Shown here: in pieces, positions 46,079-58,457 of the stretch
Position numbering within the stretch: the stretch's first letter is position 1
Layout of the letters: every line of letters starts with the position of its first letter
Assembly: GCA_012845835.1 (NCBI GenBank)
Contig: JABAKD010000025.1
Coordinates: 24,475,923 to 24,539,922, forward strand
Reading direction: 5' to 3'
Source of the DNA: Undaria pinnatifida
Taxonomy: Eukaryota > Sar > Phaeophyceae > Laminariales > Alariaceae
DNA: 64,000 nucleotides
Notes under the pieces: model-generated
Seen by the model: the letters and a program-made list of their open reading frames with translations, nothing else
Told to the model about the DNA's origin: nothing
Database searches by the model: none
Program-made: the position numbers and the translations under genes

Positions 46079-48608
46079 CGGTGCTCGCACAGCCGTATGG
46101 GTTGCGCTTGTGATCGTGTTATGATTTTGATGGGGTTCTGGATTCTGAGTTGCTAATTTCTGTTTTTCTGATGTTTGGATTTTTTTTTTTCAGGTTTGGA
46201 GTTTCTGCGTAGGGAGCTGATAGTGCCTTCCGCAGGGAAACCTGGTGGTTCATCGGTGAGGATGTGCTTGGACAGAGCATATCTGGGGTTTATGCTTGCG
46301 GTTACAGGTGGCGGTTGTCAAAATACAAATTCCGTGTATGGTCTGGGTCTCGGCCGGTTGCATGCAAAATGTAACGTTTGTGGCGTTGAGCGTGGTTTGC
46401 TTGACGATGCATAGGTGATGATGCCTCTGCTGAAAAATAGTCATTTACGGACGACAAACGCGGTAGATCTTTGGCCGTTGCGAACCTGACCACGATCTCT
46501 TTTGATTTACCGTTGCCTATTGTGCGGAAAGCTTTGTTTATCAAGGTACTCGTTATGAGCCTATTCGTAGCTGAAAGCTCGATATGAGATTCAGGAAGGG
46601 TGCTGTGCCTCTGTGGTGGTATCATTTGACATTTTACCGCTCATAGAATAGTTGGATACAATCCGTGAGTGGGTTCCACTTTCCCTGGTTGCGTTTTTAG
46701 GGACTCTTAACAGATGGAGGGGAACGTTCATGGCCACTAACCATGCAGGAGATACTTCCTCTGGCGCTTTGCGTTTCTTGAATATTTATTGCTGGACAAC
46801 ATGATAGCATCGCTGGCAGGGTTACATTTGCGCTCCCGGCTAGCGGTATGTCCTCGCGGTACCAGCCGATTCTAAACTTTAGAAAATATATGAGTAAGTA
46901 GTGCGAAGATCGACTGGAAACATTCGTCTTACACGTTTTTCCTACCCCCTGGTTGTAGGCGGGCATCAAGGTCTTTTCAGTGTACAACAACGGTATAAGA
47001 TACTGGTGCAACATGAAGTAAGTACGAAGGCAAATATATAAAAAAAAAAAACGGAAACGAAAAATAACTTCACTCATGGCGAAATGGTCGTAGACGAAGA
47101 TTAGCTGAGGGCGAGCATCGCTCAAACGCCCAACCGTCTTTGTCCGGTATACTAAAATGAGAGAAGCAAATCATTAATAGAGCACGTTGGGACAAAGTCC
47201 CGCCGTCAGGGTCAGAACAAGAGCAAGACTGACGCGGTATGCGCGGTATTCAACAGCGGCAGCAGCAGTCCGTTGCACCTCCGAAGGATCTAACTCCAAT
47301 ATTCCAAGTTTGAGCATGTTCTATACCTGCATGAATTATAACCGGTTGGGGTTTGGAGTCGGCGTGGCAAGTGTCGAGAGTAAATATAGGACCCACGGCA
47401 CCTTACACACTACACCTCATGCAACATAGGCGTCATACTATGCAATTCACGGGGGTACGTAAGCGTCCCGCTGTCCCCGGTTATCCGGCAACACAAATAT
47501 CTAAATATCTTATCGGCGCAGAAAAAACATGGGGAGGTTGAGACGTTGCGGTTAGAGGTTTGTCGATTCCTGGAACACAGACGCGGAAACCCATGAAAAG
47601 TTTATTCAACAGATGCTGTGAATCGCTTCAAATCGACGTCGCTCTGGTTCTCAGCAGAGGTCCACACTTCGAGTTTGAGGCACTGCAGTGGTCAATCTAG
47701 GGTACACAAAACAAGACAAAATACGACTCCCAACAGATCGATGTACTTCACTAGCAGGCAGCTTCAGCTCCCCACAAGGATCCACGGCCCGCCACATTGA
47801 GGGACGCTCCTGGTGGGGTGTATGACGACGTCGGGTGCGCCAGCCAACAGTCGTGGGCAGCTAGAAGCGACTCACGAGATATTTTTTTCGTGGGTTCGAA
47901 CTTGCGAGCAGGAACACCAAACGTTAATGAATCCCCCGAAATATTTCAATTCACCCGCGGCAGGCTAATACAAGGGCTTCATCACCGATGAAAAGTCGCT
48001 TTTTCACAAATAACGTTGTGTTTACCAGGCGGAAGAAATTTCGATTCTTATATGTGGGATTTAAGGGCTTGGAAGACAATATAAAGGAGCAATGATATAT
48101 AGGGGTGATTTGTTGTGGAGGTCAAAAAAGGGCTGAAAGCGCCTGAAAAGCTCTGTATTGTTACATCATTGCCGCATTATTTTAAATATTTCGAAATAGG
48201 AATCTTGTTTGCCGATGACATATCATTTTTCAAGTGGTTTTATACGTACGCCAAATGCCTCCGTACGAGCTCATACTCAAAATATCCCTGTGCGATCCCA
48301 CGTGGCCTAGAAATCGCCTGCGACAGAAAACAGCCCAAACGTTTCTTTGCCGATGGGAAAACGGCCCAAAAAAAGAATCTGACTATACGGCAAAACGGAG
48401 ATTCAAAAACTCCCCATGCGGCGAGATGGCTGAAAAATGATTCCGACTACGGCGAAAACTTTTTCAATTCCACGGCGAAAAAGGGGCCTCACGAGCGTTT
48501 TCGCTTTTTGCGAAAAATGGTACGGCAAAAATACTCGGGGGTGCGGCAAGCTATACATTGACTTCGGATGTGATGCGCGAAGTGGAATGTACGCGAAACG
48601 GGCGCCTG
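46079..48608. repeat. Older repeat block, Y2 copy of 24906-27429
   Basis: Nearly identical to Y1. It contains the GGCGAAAA-rich cluster at 48350-48550 and the 148-codon open frame 48115-48561, which overlaps it and is unrecognised. Confidence 0.5.
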
Positions 48609-49440
48609 TCGCACCGCCGCATGTTTGAAGTATATCACTGCCCACGGGTCCTCGGGGCAGATTTTCTTCGGTGAGACTACACCGACCAGTCTATGTAATT
48701 TTAGCCCTCTTTACATGGGATGGCATGTGGCGTGTACCAGCTCTCAGCTGGTGTACGCTCGTATACTCGCTTTCGGATGACCCGATGAAGCCACAGCCAA
48801 CATATTTTACGAGGCAAACGAAGGCCACGGATGGGTGAGCCTGTTAGAGCAAAGCTCCAGAAGAGAAGATGCAGGTCGGGGACCCCAAGCCGATAAGTTG
48901 ATTGATTTTTAATTTGCTCAACACATGAGAGCTGATAGTGAGCAAAGATTTATGACCGCGCGTGGGTGGGTTTACGCGCGATACACGGCTCGTAGCTCAA
49001 ACACAAAGGTGCGCTCATCATCTGGTACAAAATATTACAATAAACAAGGCATGACCCGAAGAAGCAAGATCAAACAAAACGACATCCTACAGACTTGTTG
49101 TTTAACAACTCGTATCCCAGAGTATGTGGTCATGACCCCACGTAGCCTATGTTCTTGCTTCAGCAACAACTCTTATCCTAAATATCTGGCTATCGGTTCC
49201 AAGAGTGATAGCGAAGACTCTTTCTCTTAACGTGTACCAGTACGTACTACATGTACCAGGTATCAGATTCGATTAGCCTGTAAAAATGCCGTGTATTATG
49301 TATCGTAGATAAATCTGCTGATACTTGTGCTTGCTCCAGTACGGTATCGATTTACGACCTCTATCAGACTGGAAACTATCGCCATGTATATCAGATGGCT
49401 TTAAGTGTTATCAAGTGACGACATGATGGTTACTGACAAG
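48609..49440. repeat. Block B0, Y2 copy
   Basis: Copy of 27430-28260 with very few differences. Confidence 0.6.
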
Positions 49441-50260
49441 TAGCATCTCCAACACCTCTTCTTACCGATAAGTTTACACTTTCTCACTCTGCGTTACATG
49501 CCAAAACCTCCATATAGGAAGAACATGCAGAAACGATGATAAATGCTGGGAAACATATTTTGTGTAATGCATACTCTTCTTGCTAAAATACCCTGGGGGT
49601 GAACACAAGAGAAGCCGACACGAAAAAATCATGATCAGACACTAATGTGCATCTGCATGCAAGAAAAACTTCCTTGCTCACAATACCAGAATCTTCAGAC
49701 ATTAACAATATTCCATTCGGTTAATCAACCAATGAATATAACGTGTTTGTGCAACAGTCTTTACCGTAGATCTGTTCATCATTCCGTAACAATCATAGGA
49801 GGTGAACAACCTAACACTTTTCCTGCCGCCCTAAATCAAGGGAACGAAGGGGCACTGCCAGCGATATACAGCTGGATAAGATATAGACCTATCACCTGTC
49901 ATGTATCTAAATATTTCGTGTGTACTTGTCAAGGTGGCGGATTTTACAGGCGTATATCCTGAAGTACCGGAGATGGCGTTGGTAATATTTATATTCAACT
50001 CTCACGTCGAAATTTCGTATTCGACGTGTACTCTTACTTGGTACTAACTGCGATATTCCGCAATCTCCAAACCGTGCACAACATCGATCGATCGTTTTCT
50101 TCTGCTCGCTCCGTACAAAGAGAACATATAACACCCTACCTAACAATTTGTTAAGAGATAACATATTTCACACTTCACAGAGGTTTGACCTTGTCGGTGT
50201 AGACGTTGTTGATGTAGATGCCGTACACATTCGCATGGTCTGTTGTCCGTTGCTTGGGGC
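49441..50260. other. Unassigned stretch before the Y2 copia remnant
   Basis: Copy of 28261-29078. The 105-codon frame at 49645-49962 is preserved but unrecognised. Confidence 0.4.
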
Positions 50261-51587
50261 TTAAAGGCTGAATTTTATCTTGAAGGTGGAGAGGTAGGTG
50301 AATTTTGTTTCCCTTAAAACCGTGATGCCGTCATCGGCACCTTTCTCGACTGTTATTGATGCCGGCATTCTCTGCGCCTTGGCCTCGATGTTTATGGACT
50401 CTTCGTTCAGAATAGAGAGTAAGACTGAGGTTGCCTTCCGGGTGTACAAGGCGGCCGGAAATGTCGCCAGTGGCTCTTTATCGTCCTGTGTTGATTCCGC
50501 CGATCCTGTCTCCGGGCTTGCCCGTGGCTGTCCTCGTACCGTGGTGAGCGTGCGAACCTCTACTCGACGGTCTGTTTCATTGTTGAGGTTGGCTCCAAGG
50601 CTGGGCTTAAAGGGAGCTGGTGTTATGCAGGGTGTAGCGGACGTCGTCGATCCGTCGACCCTTAGCTCAGCTGATGGTCCAGCGGTCCCAGATGGCGATG
50701 ATCCAGCGACTCTGATAGTCCTATGTGATGCTGTTGGTCCAGCTGATACTCCGGTGGTCAAATATGAAGTTGATGGAGTGACCCCGCATGCAGTTGCTCC
50801 GATGTGCGATGTTATCAAGATGACGTTGCTCCGACGATCCCATGCGAAAACGCTTTGAAGATCTCAGCTCCGGTAATTCCGGTTCCGGTGATTGCAGGCG
50901 ATGCTGATCTGTGAAGTAGATGGCAAGTTAGTATGGAGTTTGGGAATTTGACCACCAGGTATTCCTTTTTCGAGATTCGAAACGGGCCTCTTTCGGTTTC
51001 GCATAACTCCAGACACGTGGCCGGTTGCTTTTTTTTCCTATTGTTTTTGTCGCGGGCTTGTTGTCGAAGGCATCCTTGACTCCATGATTGGGTCTTGTAC
51101 TGGCTGTATTGTAGTACAGAACATCCGGTGGGGCCTCAGCTGAAGTAGAATGTATGTGCCCGGGCTTAATACCGGGCGTAACTCTTAACAACGACACCCC
51201 AACTTCGTACGGTAGTGCTCAAGCCCTTGACGACGATTTCCAACCTCTGGTGATGATGACACTTCTTCTTCTGATGAGGATGCTCCAGCTTCCGTCCATG
51301 ACGCTCCGGCTGTTGTCGATGACTCTTCTTCCACCAGCAGGTTGTTCTCGTAGTAGTGTAGCATGACATAGACCAGTGCAAAAAGCGCTGCGTCTAAGTG
51401 ATAATGGCTTTCTTGGACGTGATGTCCGGGATTTGCACATGTGTGTGCTCAGTGTCCGTGACAGCAGCCTCTTCAGGCGTGTGGTTTCCGCCTCATGGTG
51501 CGCACTCCTGTTAGTTCGCATGACTGTGTCCATACGGTGTGGACACCCTCTTCAGTTGTGGCGTTACAGTCGTGCTGTGCTCCATGG
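50261..51587 (-). pseudogene. Ty1/copia remnant, region between integrase and RT, Y2 copy
   Basis: Copy of 29079-30288. The open frame 50261-50818 (185 codons) shows the same LLSILNEESINIEAKAQRM wording. A frame difference near 50330 changes the end after SITVEK. The integrase core and reverse transcriptase are absent. Confidence 0.6.
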
Positions 51588-52349
51588 CTATTTTGGAGTT
51601 GGTGCAAGAATTCTTGGGTCTTTGCAAAGGTGCGATTGCCTAGATCGGCATCGTTGTTTGCCCGTGCTGCAGGAACTACAGCAGGCGTTGATAACGTGTC
51701 CCCTGTGTCGCCCAGGTTGCCAAAAAAAACGTCGTAAGAGCATACGCCTTGTCGTCCTCTGGATTTTGGGTGAGCGGAAGCGAAGTGATACGGTCGAGCT
51801 GCAAGTGGGGCTTTTCCGTCTCGAGGATATAGGTGTTACCCCCGATTTTATTGCTTCAATGGAGGATACGACTTTACGTCCTAGTCCAGTTACGAATATG
51901 GACAAGATGCGAACAGGAACACGCTTGCCTATCTGGTCGATGATGTATACCCATGGGGTTCCCGTTGCTGTTGCAAAAGGGTTCTTGTTCTTGTTGGTCA
52001 TCATGGCGTCATGGTCCTTAAGCTTCTTGTAATCCCTCATGGTTTTACGCGGTCTTCGAATCAGCTACTTGTCTATCAAGTAGTCCGACGTGTCGCTATC
52101 CATAACTTTCGTTAACTTGTCGCTGTTGGGGTGCAAACCCCTGATGCCGCTACCATTGGGGCGAAAACCCCTGTTGCCGCTACCAGCCAACAGCCCTGCT
52201 AACGCGAATCCCTTTTCGAAACCATCGTCAAAATTAGGATTCGGCTTTTCGTCGTCGTTGGGTCGGGTACTACTGCATTGTACAGCAGAGGCAGTGTGAG
52301 GGCGTCCACTCTGCGTTGGGCGTTTAGCTCCTTGCTTGAAGCATTCCAT
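51588..52349 (-). pseudogene. Ty1/copia protease and pre-integrase part, Y2 copy
   Basis: Copy of 30289-31190. Here the linker is open from 52349 to the protease (MECFKQGAKRPTQSG, then NRGFRPNGSG and KVMDSDTSDYLID). The same D-S-D active site lies at 52086-52100, followed by the same stop. MRDYKKL restarts at 52040. Confidence 0.7.
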
Positions 52350-52382
52350 GTCCTCGTGCGAGGCAGGTTTGTGTACAGAACA

Positions 52383-53252
52383 TTACTTGCGCTCAGCTCC
52401 AACGTTGGATGCTGCGCTGTTGATTGAAAATACCTTGTTCTTGTGCTTGTCGCGGGCAGCAGTAGATGTGTTGTCGTTGTCGTCCTTCTTTTCAAGCAGG
52501 TGCGGGCGTAGTGCCATTTGTTTTCTGCAATGAGTGCAAGTCAATGCCGCAGTCATGGCTACGCCACGACCAGCAATCTTTGTGTAGCTGTTGCGCGAAG
52601 GATCATCCTGGTAAAGATGGCGCATTGTGCGTTGCATCTGATCGATGTCGAAAATCGGGTCTACGTACAACATCATCTTGATGTCCTAGTTCAGCGCTGT
52701 GAATCCTTGAACACGTTTGTCCTGCAATCTGCGGTCGAAAACCATCTCGCCCATCGTCTCAAGATCAGATCGCGCAAGCGTCTTTTTCATGAAGTAGAAG
52801 TCTTGATCGTCTTCTTGCATCGTGTTGGAGTTGACTAGTTTGTCATTTTTCGCATGGATAATTTCGTCAGTGGCCTCGTTGTACTTTGAGCCCAGCTCTT
52901 GTAAAGCCTTTTGTCCGTCATCGGTGGCCTTACTCTCATCCTCGTGCTTAAGTACAAGTAGAGATGCTGGTTGCTCAGTTGGTACAAAAAGCATGGCGTA
53001 CAGATCTTGATGTGCCGGTACACAAGCTGCGATTTCTTGTGCGTGTGCTGATGAAGGTCCCGTAACGGCCGTCATTTCGATCGGCCCAGGTCGCCCTTTA
53101 ATTAGGTTATCTATATCGCGTCTGGATACTCCAATTACAACCCCTGGTCGTTTACCCCAATCTCGAAAATAGGCTGGGCTGCGCCCATCGAACGTTTTAG
53201 GTCCTTCAATGGCTTGGGCGGGTGAAGTGTGGCTGTTGGATTTCTCCATCAT
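52383..53252 (-). pseudogene. Ty1/copia gag, Y2 copy
   Basis: Copy of 31198-32067 with the same in-frame TAG (52686-52688) and the same altered zinc knuckle (CTHC at 52527-52538). A few residue differences. The defects therefore predate the Y duplication. Confidence 0.75.
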
Positions 53253-53525
53253 GGTGTGTAGTATGTACCAGGTAGAAGCTCACACAGATGTGTTCTTGAT
53301 GCCAGTAGTGAACGAATACCAGTAATCCCGCTGCATCAGTGGTACGAGCTGCTGTTTTGAACAGCCGTTTCAAGTGCAGTCGTGGTGCTTGTGTAGAAAT
53401 CGAATGCGTTATGGAGATTTCCAAACAAAATGGAAAAACCCGGATCTGGATGCTGCTGGGGGCGGTATTCTTGCTTGCGCTAGTCGCCTCGATGATAAGA
53501 GTCTCCTTTAATAGACTGTCGGGAG

Positions 53526-53943
53526 TTGCTCTTGATAAAGCTTGTCGCTTCGAGTTTGTCGACTCCTTCTCGTGAAAAATCACGCATTTGGACCCCACTC
53601 TCGACGAGAGGTGCAATGGGCTCTTATGTTGGGCGGAAACGGAAGCGCGACGACCACACTTTATCGTACGCCGACGCGCGTGCCCAGACAGATTCCGAGA
53701 GCATTGAGGCGATAGTGCGCGAACAGAGGATTTTGTTTGCGGGATTGGTGGCACGTATGGAGGAGGAGCGCCTGCTACAGAGGGTGATGTTTCGGGAGTT
53801 TGTTGGGGGTAAGGGCTACTCAGGGGGGCAAGAGAAAGACTGGATGGATCATCTGAAGGAGGAAATGTCGGTCTTTGAAATGAAATTCGAAGGATGGTGA
53901 CAGACTGTTCAGAAGGCTGGCAGATGGTTTCGAAGGGTAAAGG
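53526..53943 (+). pseudogene. LINE 3' end, Y2 copy
   Basis: Copy of 32343-32762. It keeps the extra A, so that after MSVFEMKFEGW the frame meets a TGA and then resumes QTVQKAGRWFRRVKEGAEL, longer than in Y1. It retains the G-GGQ-W segment. Confidence 0.6.
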
Positions 53944-54052
53944 AGGGAGCCGAGTTGTTCATGCAAAATTGACATGAAACGGAGGGATGCATAGCTGCAG
54001 AGCGACGCGCGAAGGCTGTGGCAGCGCCATCCACCGTTGGCATCTCTAAGCG

Positions 54053-54151
54053 GCCGGGGGGAGGGGGAAGGCGGGGGGGCGGGGAGGGGACTGGGGGAGC
54101 GGGGAAGGGGGGATGGTGAAAGGGAGCAAGGGGGGAGGGGGGGGAGGGGGC
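54053..54151 (+). repeat. G-rich tract, Y2 copy
   Basis: Same position after the LINE 3' end as 32867-32960, with slightly longer G runs. Confidence 0.7.
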
Positions 54152-54360
54152 AGCGTCATGCCCAAGAGACTGACGTCTGGGTTTGGACATCATCGTAGTG
54201 AAAGTTGTGGTCCTTCTAGTGGCCGTCACAAGATAGCATAATACCGCCCTGACTTATTCGCCATGTTGCGCTCTCTCCCATGTGCCATTGATGATGGACG
54301 TGATACCGTTTGTTAGCCCAATTCCACCCTAAGCGAGTTCCTAGGGTCTGCTACTACGGC

Positions 54361-54556
54361 ATTTTTTTTCCTTTTCTTTTTCTTTTTTGTTTTTGCTCTT
54401 CTTTTTTCGGTGCCTTGCTTCCTTTTCTTGTCTTGTCTTTTCTTGCTTTTCTTGTCTTTTTCTTCTCTTCTCTTGCTTTTTTCGTTTTTGTTTCGTTTTC
54501 CTTCTCTTTTCTTTCCCTTCCTTTATCTTTTTTTTTTCTTTGTTTCTTTCCTCCAG
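54361..54556. repeat. C/T-rich tract spanning the Y2-Z boundary
   Basis: About 200 bases of nearly pure pyrimidine on the plus strand. This is the uninterrupted form of the tract at which contig 1 ends. Confidence 0.8.
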
Positions 54557-55482
54557 TTGACTTACGCCTGTCGTGCGTATGCGTAATGATAGTTAGTACG
54601 TGTAATATATGATACGTGGTAGTCTTGATTGGGTGCCAATCGGAAAAGTTGGTTTCTCCAGGTGTGAGTAAGGAGACGTATGCACCGGGGCATGGACCTC
54701 GCACATCGTAGACTGACTCCCGATTTCACTTTTTTATGTTTCTGGTGAAGGCATGAAATGCGTCAGCTGTGATATATGCGTGTACCACCTTGGGTTGTGT
54801 GTCTTTTTCCCTGGGGTGTTCTTCAGCTCCAGAGTGACTGGGGCCTGTCCTGTGGACCACGGATTTGATTATGCGAGTTAACGTGAGGACAACAACAATG
54901 TTGATCAGTCGATCACAATGATCACACGTGAATCCTTTGGTCCGTATTCAACGAGAGATGCGTTGGGCTCGAATTGTGGTCTGCCTATCTTGATGATGAC
55001 ACGTGAAGTTTCCTTGCCTTAGAGGTCAGAGCTTTATAAGTAGACAGTAGGGTATACCGTCGATAGTTGCCTCTGTACCGCGGTTGCTTACCACGGCTCG
55101 CTCAGTTGGAGTCGACGCAACGTACAGAAGTTGTTTACGCGAGTATAGCGAGGTTTTGTTTTGGGGTCCTTGGCAATGCACGGATCCCGTGAGGGTGGAT
55201 GGCTGGCATGGCACAAACTTTGATGTGGTGGCGTATATCCCTTGGGATACCTCGATCACAGCTCTAGCATCAGTTGCTCTGATTTAGTGCGTAGGGTCTT
55301 TTGGATATGCTCACTCACTCATCATGCATTTCTAACGAAGTACTCGTAGTCTTCTGTCTGATGCTTCTCGTCGTACTCATAGAGATATAGAAGAAGCTGT
55401 CGTGAGCAGCAGTAGGCTTCTTGGTCCGCCGTCATCAGTGGTGATGGTCGTGAATCTGTGCTGTCGCTCTCCTCGTTTACGC
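54450..55482. other. Segment Z, linker between Y2 and X'
   Basis: Single-copy within the window. It starts inside a C/T-rich tract and runs into the X' start without a break. I see no recognisable gene. A 67-codon open frame at 55084-55287 has no family resemblance. A copy of Z is predicted inside the gap and just left of position 1. Confidence 0.6.
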
Positions 55483-55730
55483 GTGCGAGGGTCGAAGCCT
55501 ATAAAACCCTCCAATATATGGGATGGCATGTGGCGTGGGTCAGCTCTCGGCTGGTGTATGCTCGTAGGCTCGCTTTCGGATGACCCGATGAAGACACAGC
55601 CTATGTATACCAGGTATATGATTTGAGGCAAACGAAGGCCCCTGCAAGGTGAACCCGTAAGAGCAGACCAGAAGAGAAGATGTTGGTCGGCGACTACAAG
55701 CCGATGTGACAATTGATTAATAATTTGCCG

Positions 55731-56018
55731 AGCAAATGAAACGGTTTGGTGAGCAGAGAGTAGTGATCACGTGTGGGCGGTGGACGCGTGATGCGCTGCT
55801 CGTAGCTCAAACACAAAGATACCCTCAGTATCCGGTACGAACACGTACAAAAAACAAGGCATGAACCCATGCCCAGCAAATGAAACGGTTTGGTGAGCAG
55901 AGAGTAGTGATCACGTGTGGGCGGTGGGCGCGTGATGCGCTGCTCGTAGCTCAAACACAAAGATACCCTCAGTATCCGGTACGAACACGTACAAGAAACA
56001 AGGCATGAACCCAAGAAG
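55731..56018. repeat. 144-bp tandem duplication in X'
   Basis: The unit starting AGCAAATGAAACGGTTTGG occurs at 55731 and 55875, while X has it once (at about 249). The copies differ by few bases. Being a multiple of three, it simply lengthens the minus-strand frame there, which is not a gene on other evidence. Confidence 0.8.
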
Positions 56019-56410
56019 CGAAAGATCCCAACACGAGATCCTGCAGCTTTGTTGTTTAACAACTCGTATCTCAGGATATGTAATCATGACCCTACGTAGT
56101 CTATGTTCTTACTTCACCAACAACTCGTGTCTTCAATATATTGCCACCGGTTCCAAGAGGGATGCCAAAAGACTGTTCCTCTCATCGTTTACGAGTGCGT
56201 ACCGTATGTACCATGTATCGGATGCGATTAGCCTGTAAACAGCTGTGTATCATGTATCCAACATATTGCTGCTGATACTTGTCCTTGCTACGTACATTAT
56301 CGAGAAAATATAACCACCAGACTGAAAACTGTCTGTCGTGCTAGCAACTCGCAATGTATACGAGATGACTTCAAGTGTTATGAAGCAACGACATGATGGT
56401 CACTAACAAG

Positions 56411-58457
56411 TAGCATCTCTAACATTTACTGTCGGACTACTTGTATTCGCGAAATTTTCAAAGTTCCCTTTCCGAGGCACGGTGACGCAAGAGGCTGCTG
56501 CTGCTTCTGCATTTTACACCCTCGTGCGTTCGCGCGCATTTTTATGGCACAGCGTGCAGCTACACAGTTGCTGCAACGTACTTGATCCGGGTGCCTCGGA
56601 AATAAAGCACTACTACTGCTGCTGTAGGGACGGCGCAGAAGAATCGGACAGTGATGACGCTGTTATTGTGCATCATCATCTATCTGGCGGTACTAATAAT
56701 CTAATGTGTGGAAAAAAATACCGAATCTACTGCAGTAGATGCGACTTTCATGTGTCCGGCGTATAAGCATTCGGGTGCAACTTCTAACTTATTATTGTCG
56801 TGCTCGGCACATTTGATGCGCCTACAAAAGTCCACTGCGCAACCTTGTGAGTAACCAAGCTAAACATAATCGACCTCGTCCACTTCAAACTGTCTGGGAA
56901 ATTATTCAGTATTAGCTCCAAATAACTCACAGCAGCAGTCTACAGCAGCAAGCAGCTTTCTGCGCGTTTCTGGTTTGTGAGGTTAGCTGAAAATATACAC
57001 ATGAACACTAGAATATTGTGCCCGTATCATGTATGCCGCAAAAATGAAAACGCGGTAAGGGCCAGAATTAACGAGGTACTTGCTAGATCAAATTTCGATT
57101 TTTAAGTTTAGAACATATTTTTGTTTGCATCCGATCCGTCAAAAACTGAATAACCAAGCAGGCATTTTCAGAATTATTACGGAACTCAAATTCAACAAAG
57201 AGGTTAAAAAAAGACTTGTTGCGGTGGACGAACGTGGCTGAAGAAGATGATACAAACAAACACAGAAACAAACACACAAGCAAACACACAAACGAACATA
57301 CACACATACATGCAGAGAAAGTAAATCAAGGCACCCTACCCTCGTATGCGATCCGATATGAAGAGGCTTTCTTCCTTGGAAAACGGAGAAACACGGCTCA
57401 TCGCTGCGCGCTTCACGCGCCTCTTGAAAAAAAATGCAAGTTGCAGCTAGCTGCTGTATTGGGTGATCCCAAACAACTCTGTAAGTTCGCGCAACATGTT
57501 GCAGCACCGGCGACCTCGGCAGCCAGCACTTGGACGCCTTCCCCTCAGGTGCCCAGCCAGACATCATTATATATAAATCCCTTCTTCCCATGCCCCCCAC
57601 GCATAAAGACACTCCCCAAAGGAACGAGTACGTAGCAATAAAGATAGATCAAAATCAAGCAGACTAAATCTTAAAACGACACGAGAGATGGAAGCTTAGG
57701 CTACCTTCTCAGTCATTCGAACAAGACAACACCATGTGAATCGCGCATAGGAAGCAACACCAACACAGCAGAGCTGTAACAGACACATCACAAGGCACAG
57801 ACGGCTGGGACAGCAGATCTATTAGTCACACGGGCCTATGTGTTTGACCCTCGGAGGCCGTCTCGGCATAGGGCACTGCGGGACTGCCGGCTGTGCTGCG
57901 ATGCATATGCCACCAGCGAGGTCAACCAACAAAAACAAATCTAACCGATATCCGAGATCGACAGACCCAGAGGTACGTGCTGACCGACCATGGGGGAAAG
58001 TGCTCTGCGCATGGGCCTTTAAGTGGTGCCAGAAGAGGGGGCGGGAGCACTATCGTACCGTTTATCTGCATGCTGCGCTCCGCTCTCCCTGCACACTTCA
58101 TACTGCCGCAGCGGTGCGAGCCAGACTTTAATGTGTTCACATAAAACGCAAACGGTGAAGGTTGATAGGTCTGAAATGCATTAATCAGTAAGTACTAGAA
58201 AAAAATATCAAGTTGCACCTCTTGCCCACTTCTATCTTCACTCTACGTCGGTAGCTAGGTGTAGGACAGAAGGGCAACTGAGACAGAACCAGCAACGAAA
58301 CGTCCGCTGATACGTTGAATTTATTTTTAATACTAAAATATATAGACTATTCTATATAATTTTTTAAACGTACGTCAGATGTGAGAACGACCGATTGAAT
58401 GATGGGAACTATGCTGTATTTATCAAAATCCCACCAGTAGGCATGAACGTCTTATTA
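56411..58457. other. Unassigned stretch, X' copy of 831-2848
   Basis: Includes the CA/ACAA microsatellite at 57250-57310. No recognisable gene. Ends in the TATTA target site of the next feature. Confidence 0.5.

Larger units (their letters stand above)
33751..54449. repeat. Segment Y, copy 2
   Basis: The first base after the N run already matches 12499. Colinear with Y1 throughout. From 33751 to about 38000 it carries many one-base deletions relative to Y1, often in short homopolymers, so reading frames there should not be trusted. Past that point differences are sparse and mostly substitutions. Confidence 0.9.

Noticed and set aside
12499-54449. Y1 and Y2 as two alleles wrongly placed side by side
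   Set aside because: Not excluded, but X' following Y2 while X precedes Y1 fits a tandem or circular order better than simple allelic duplication.
57083-57612. Minus-strand cysteine/valine-rich frames suggesting a membrane protein
   Set aside because: Produced by the CA/ACAA microsatellite read on the minus strand.
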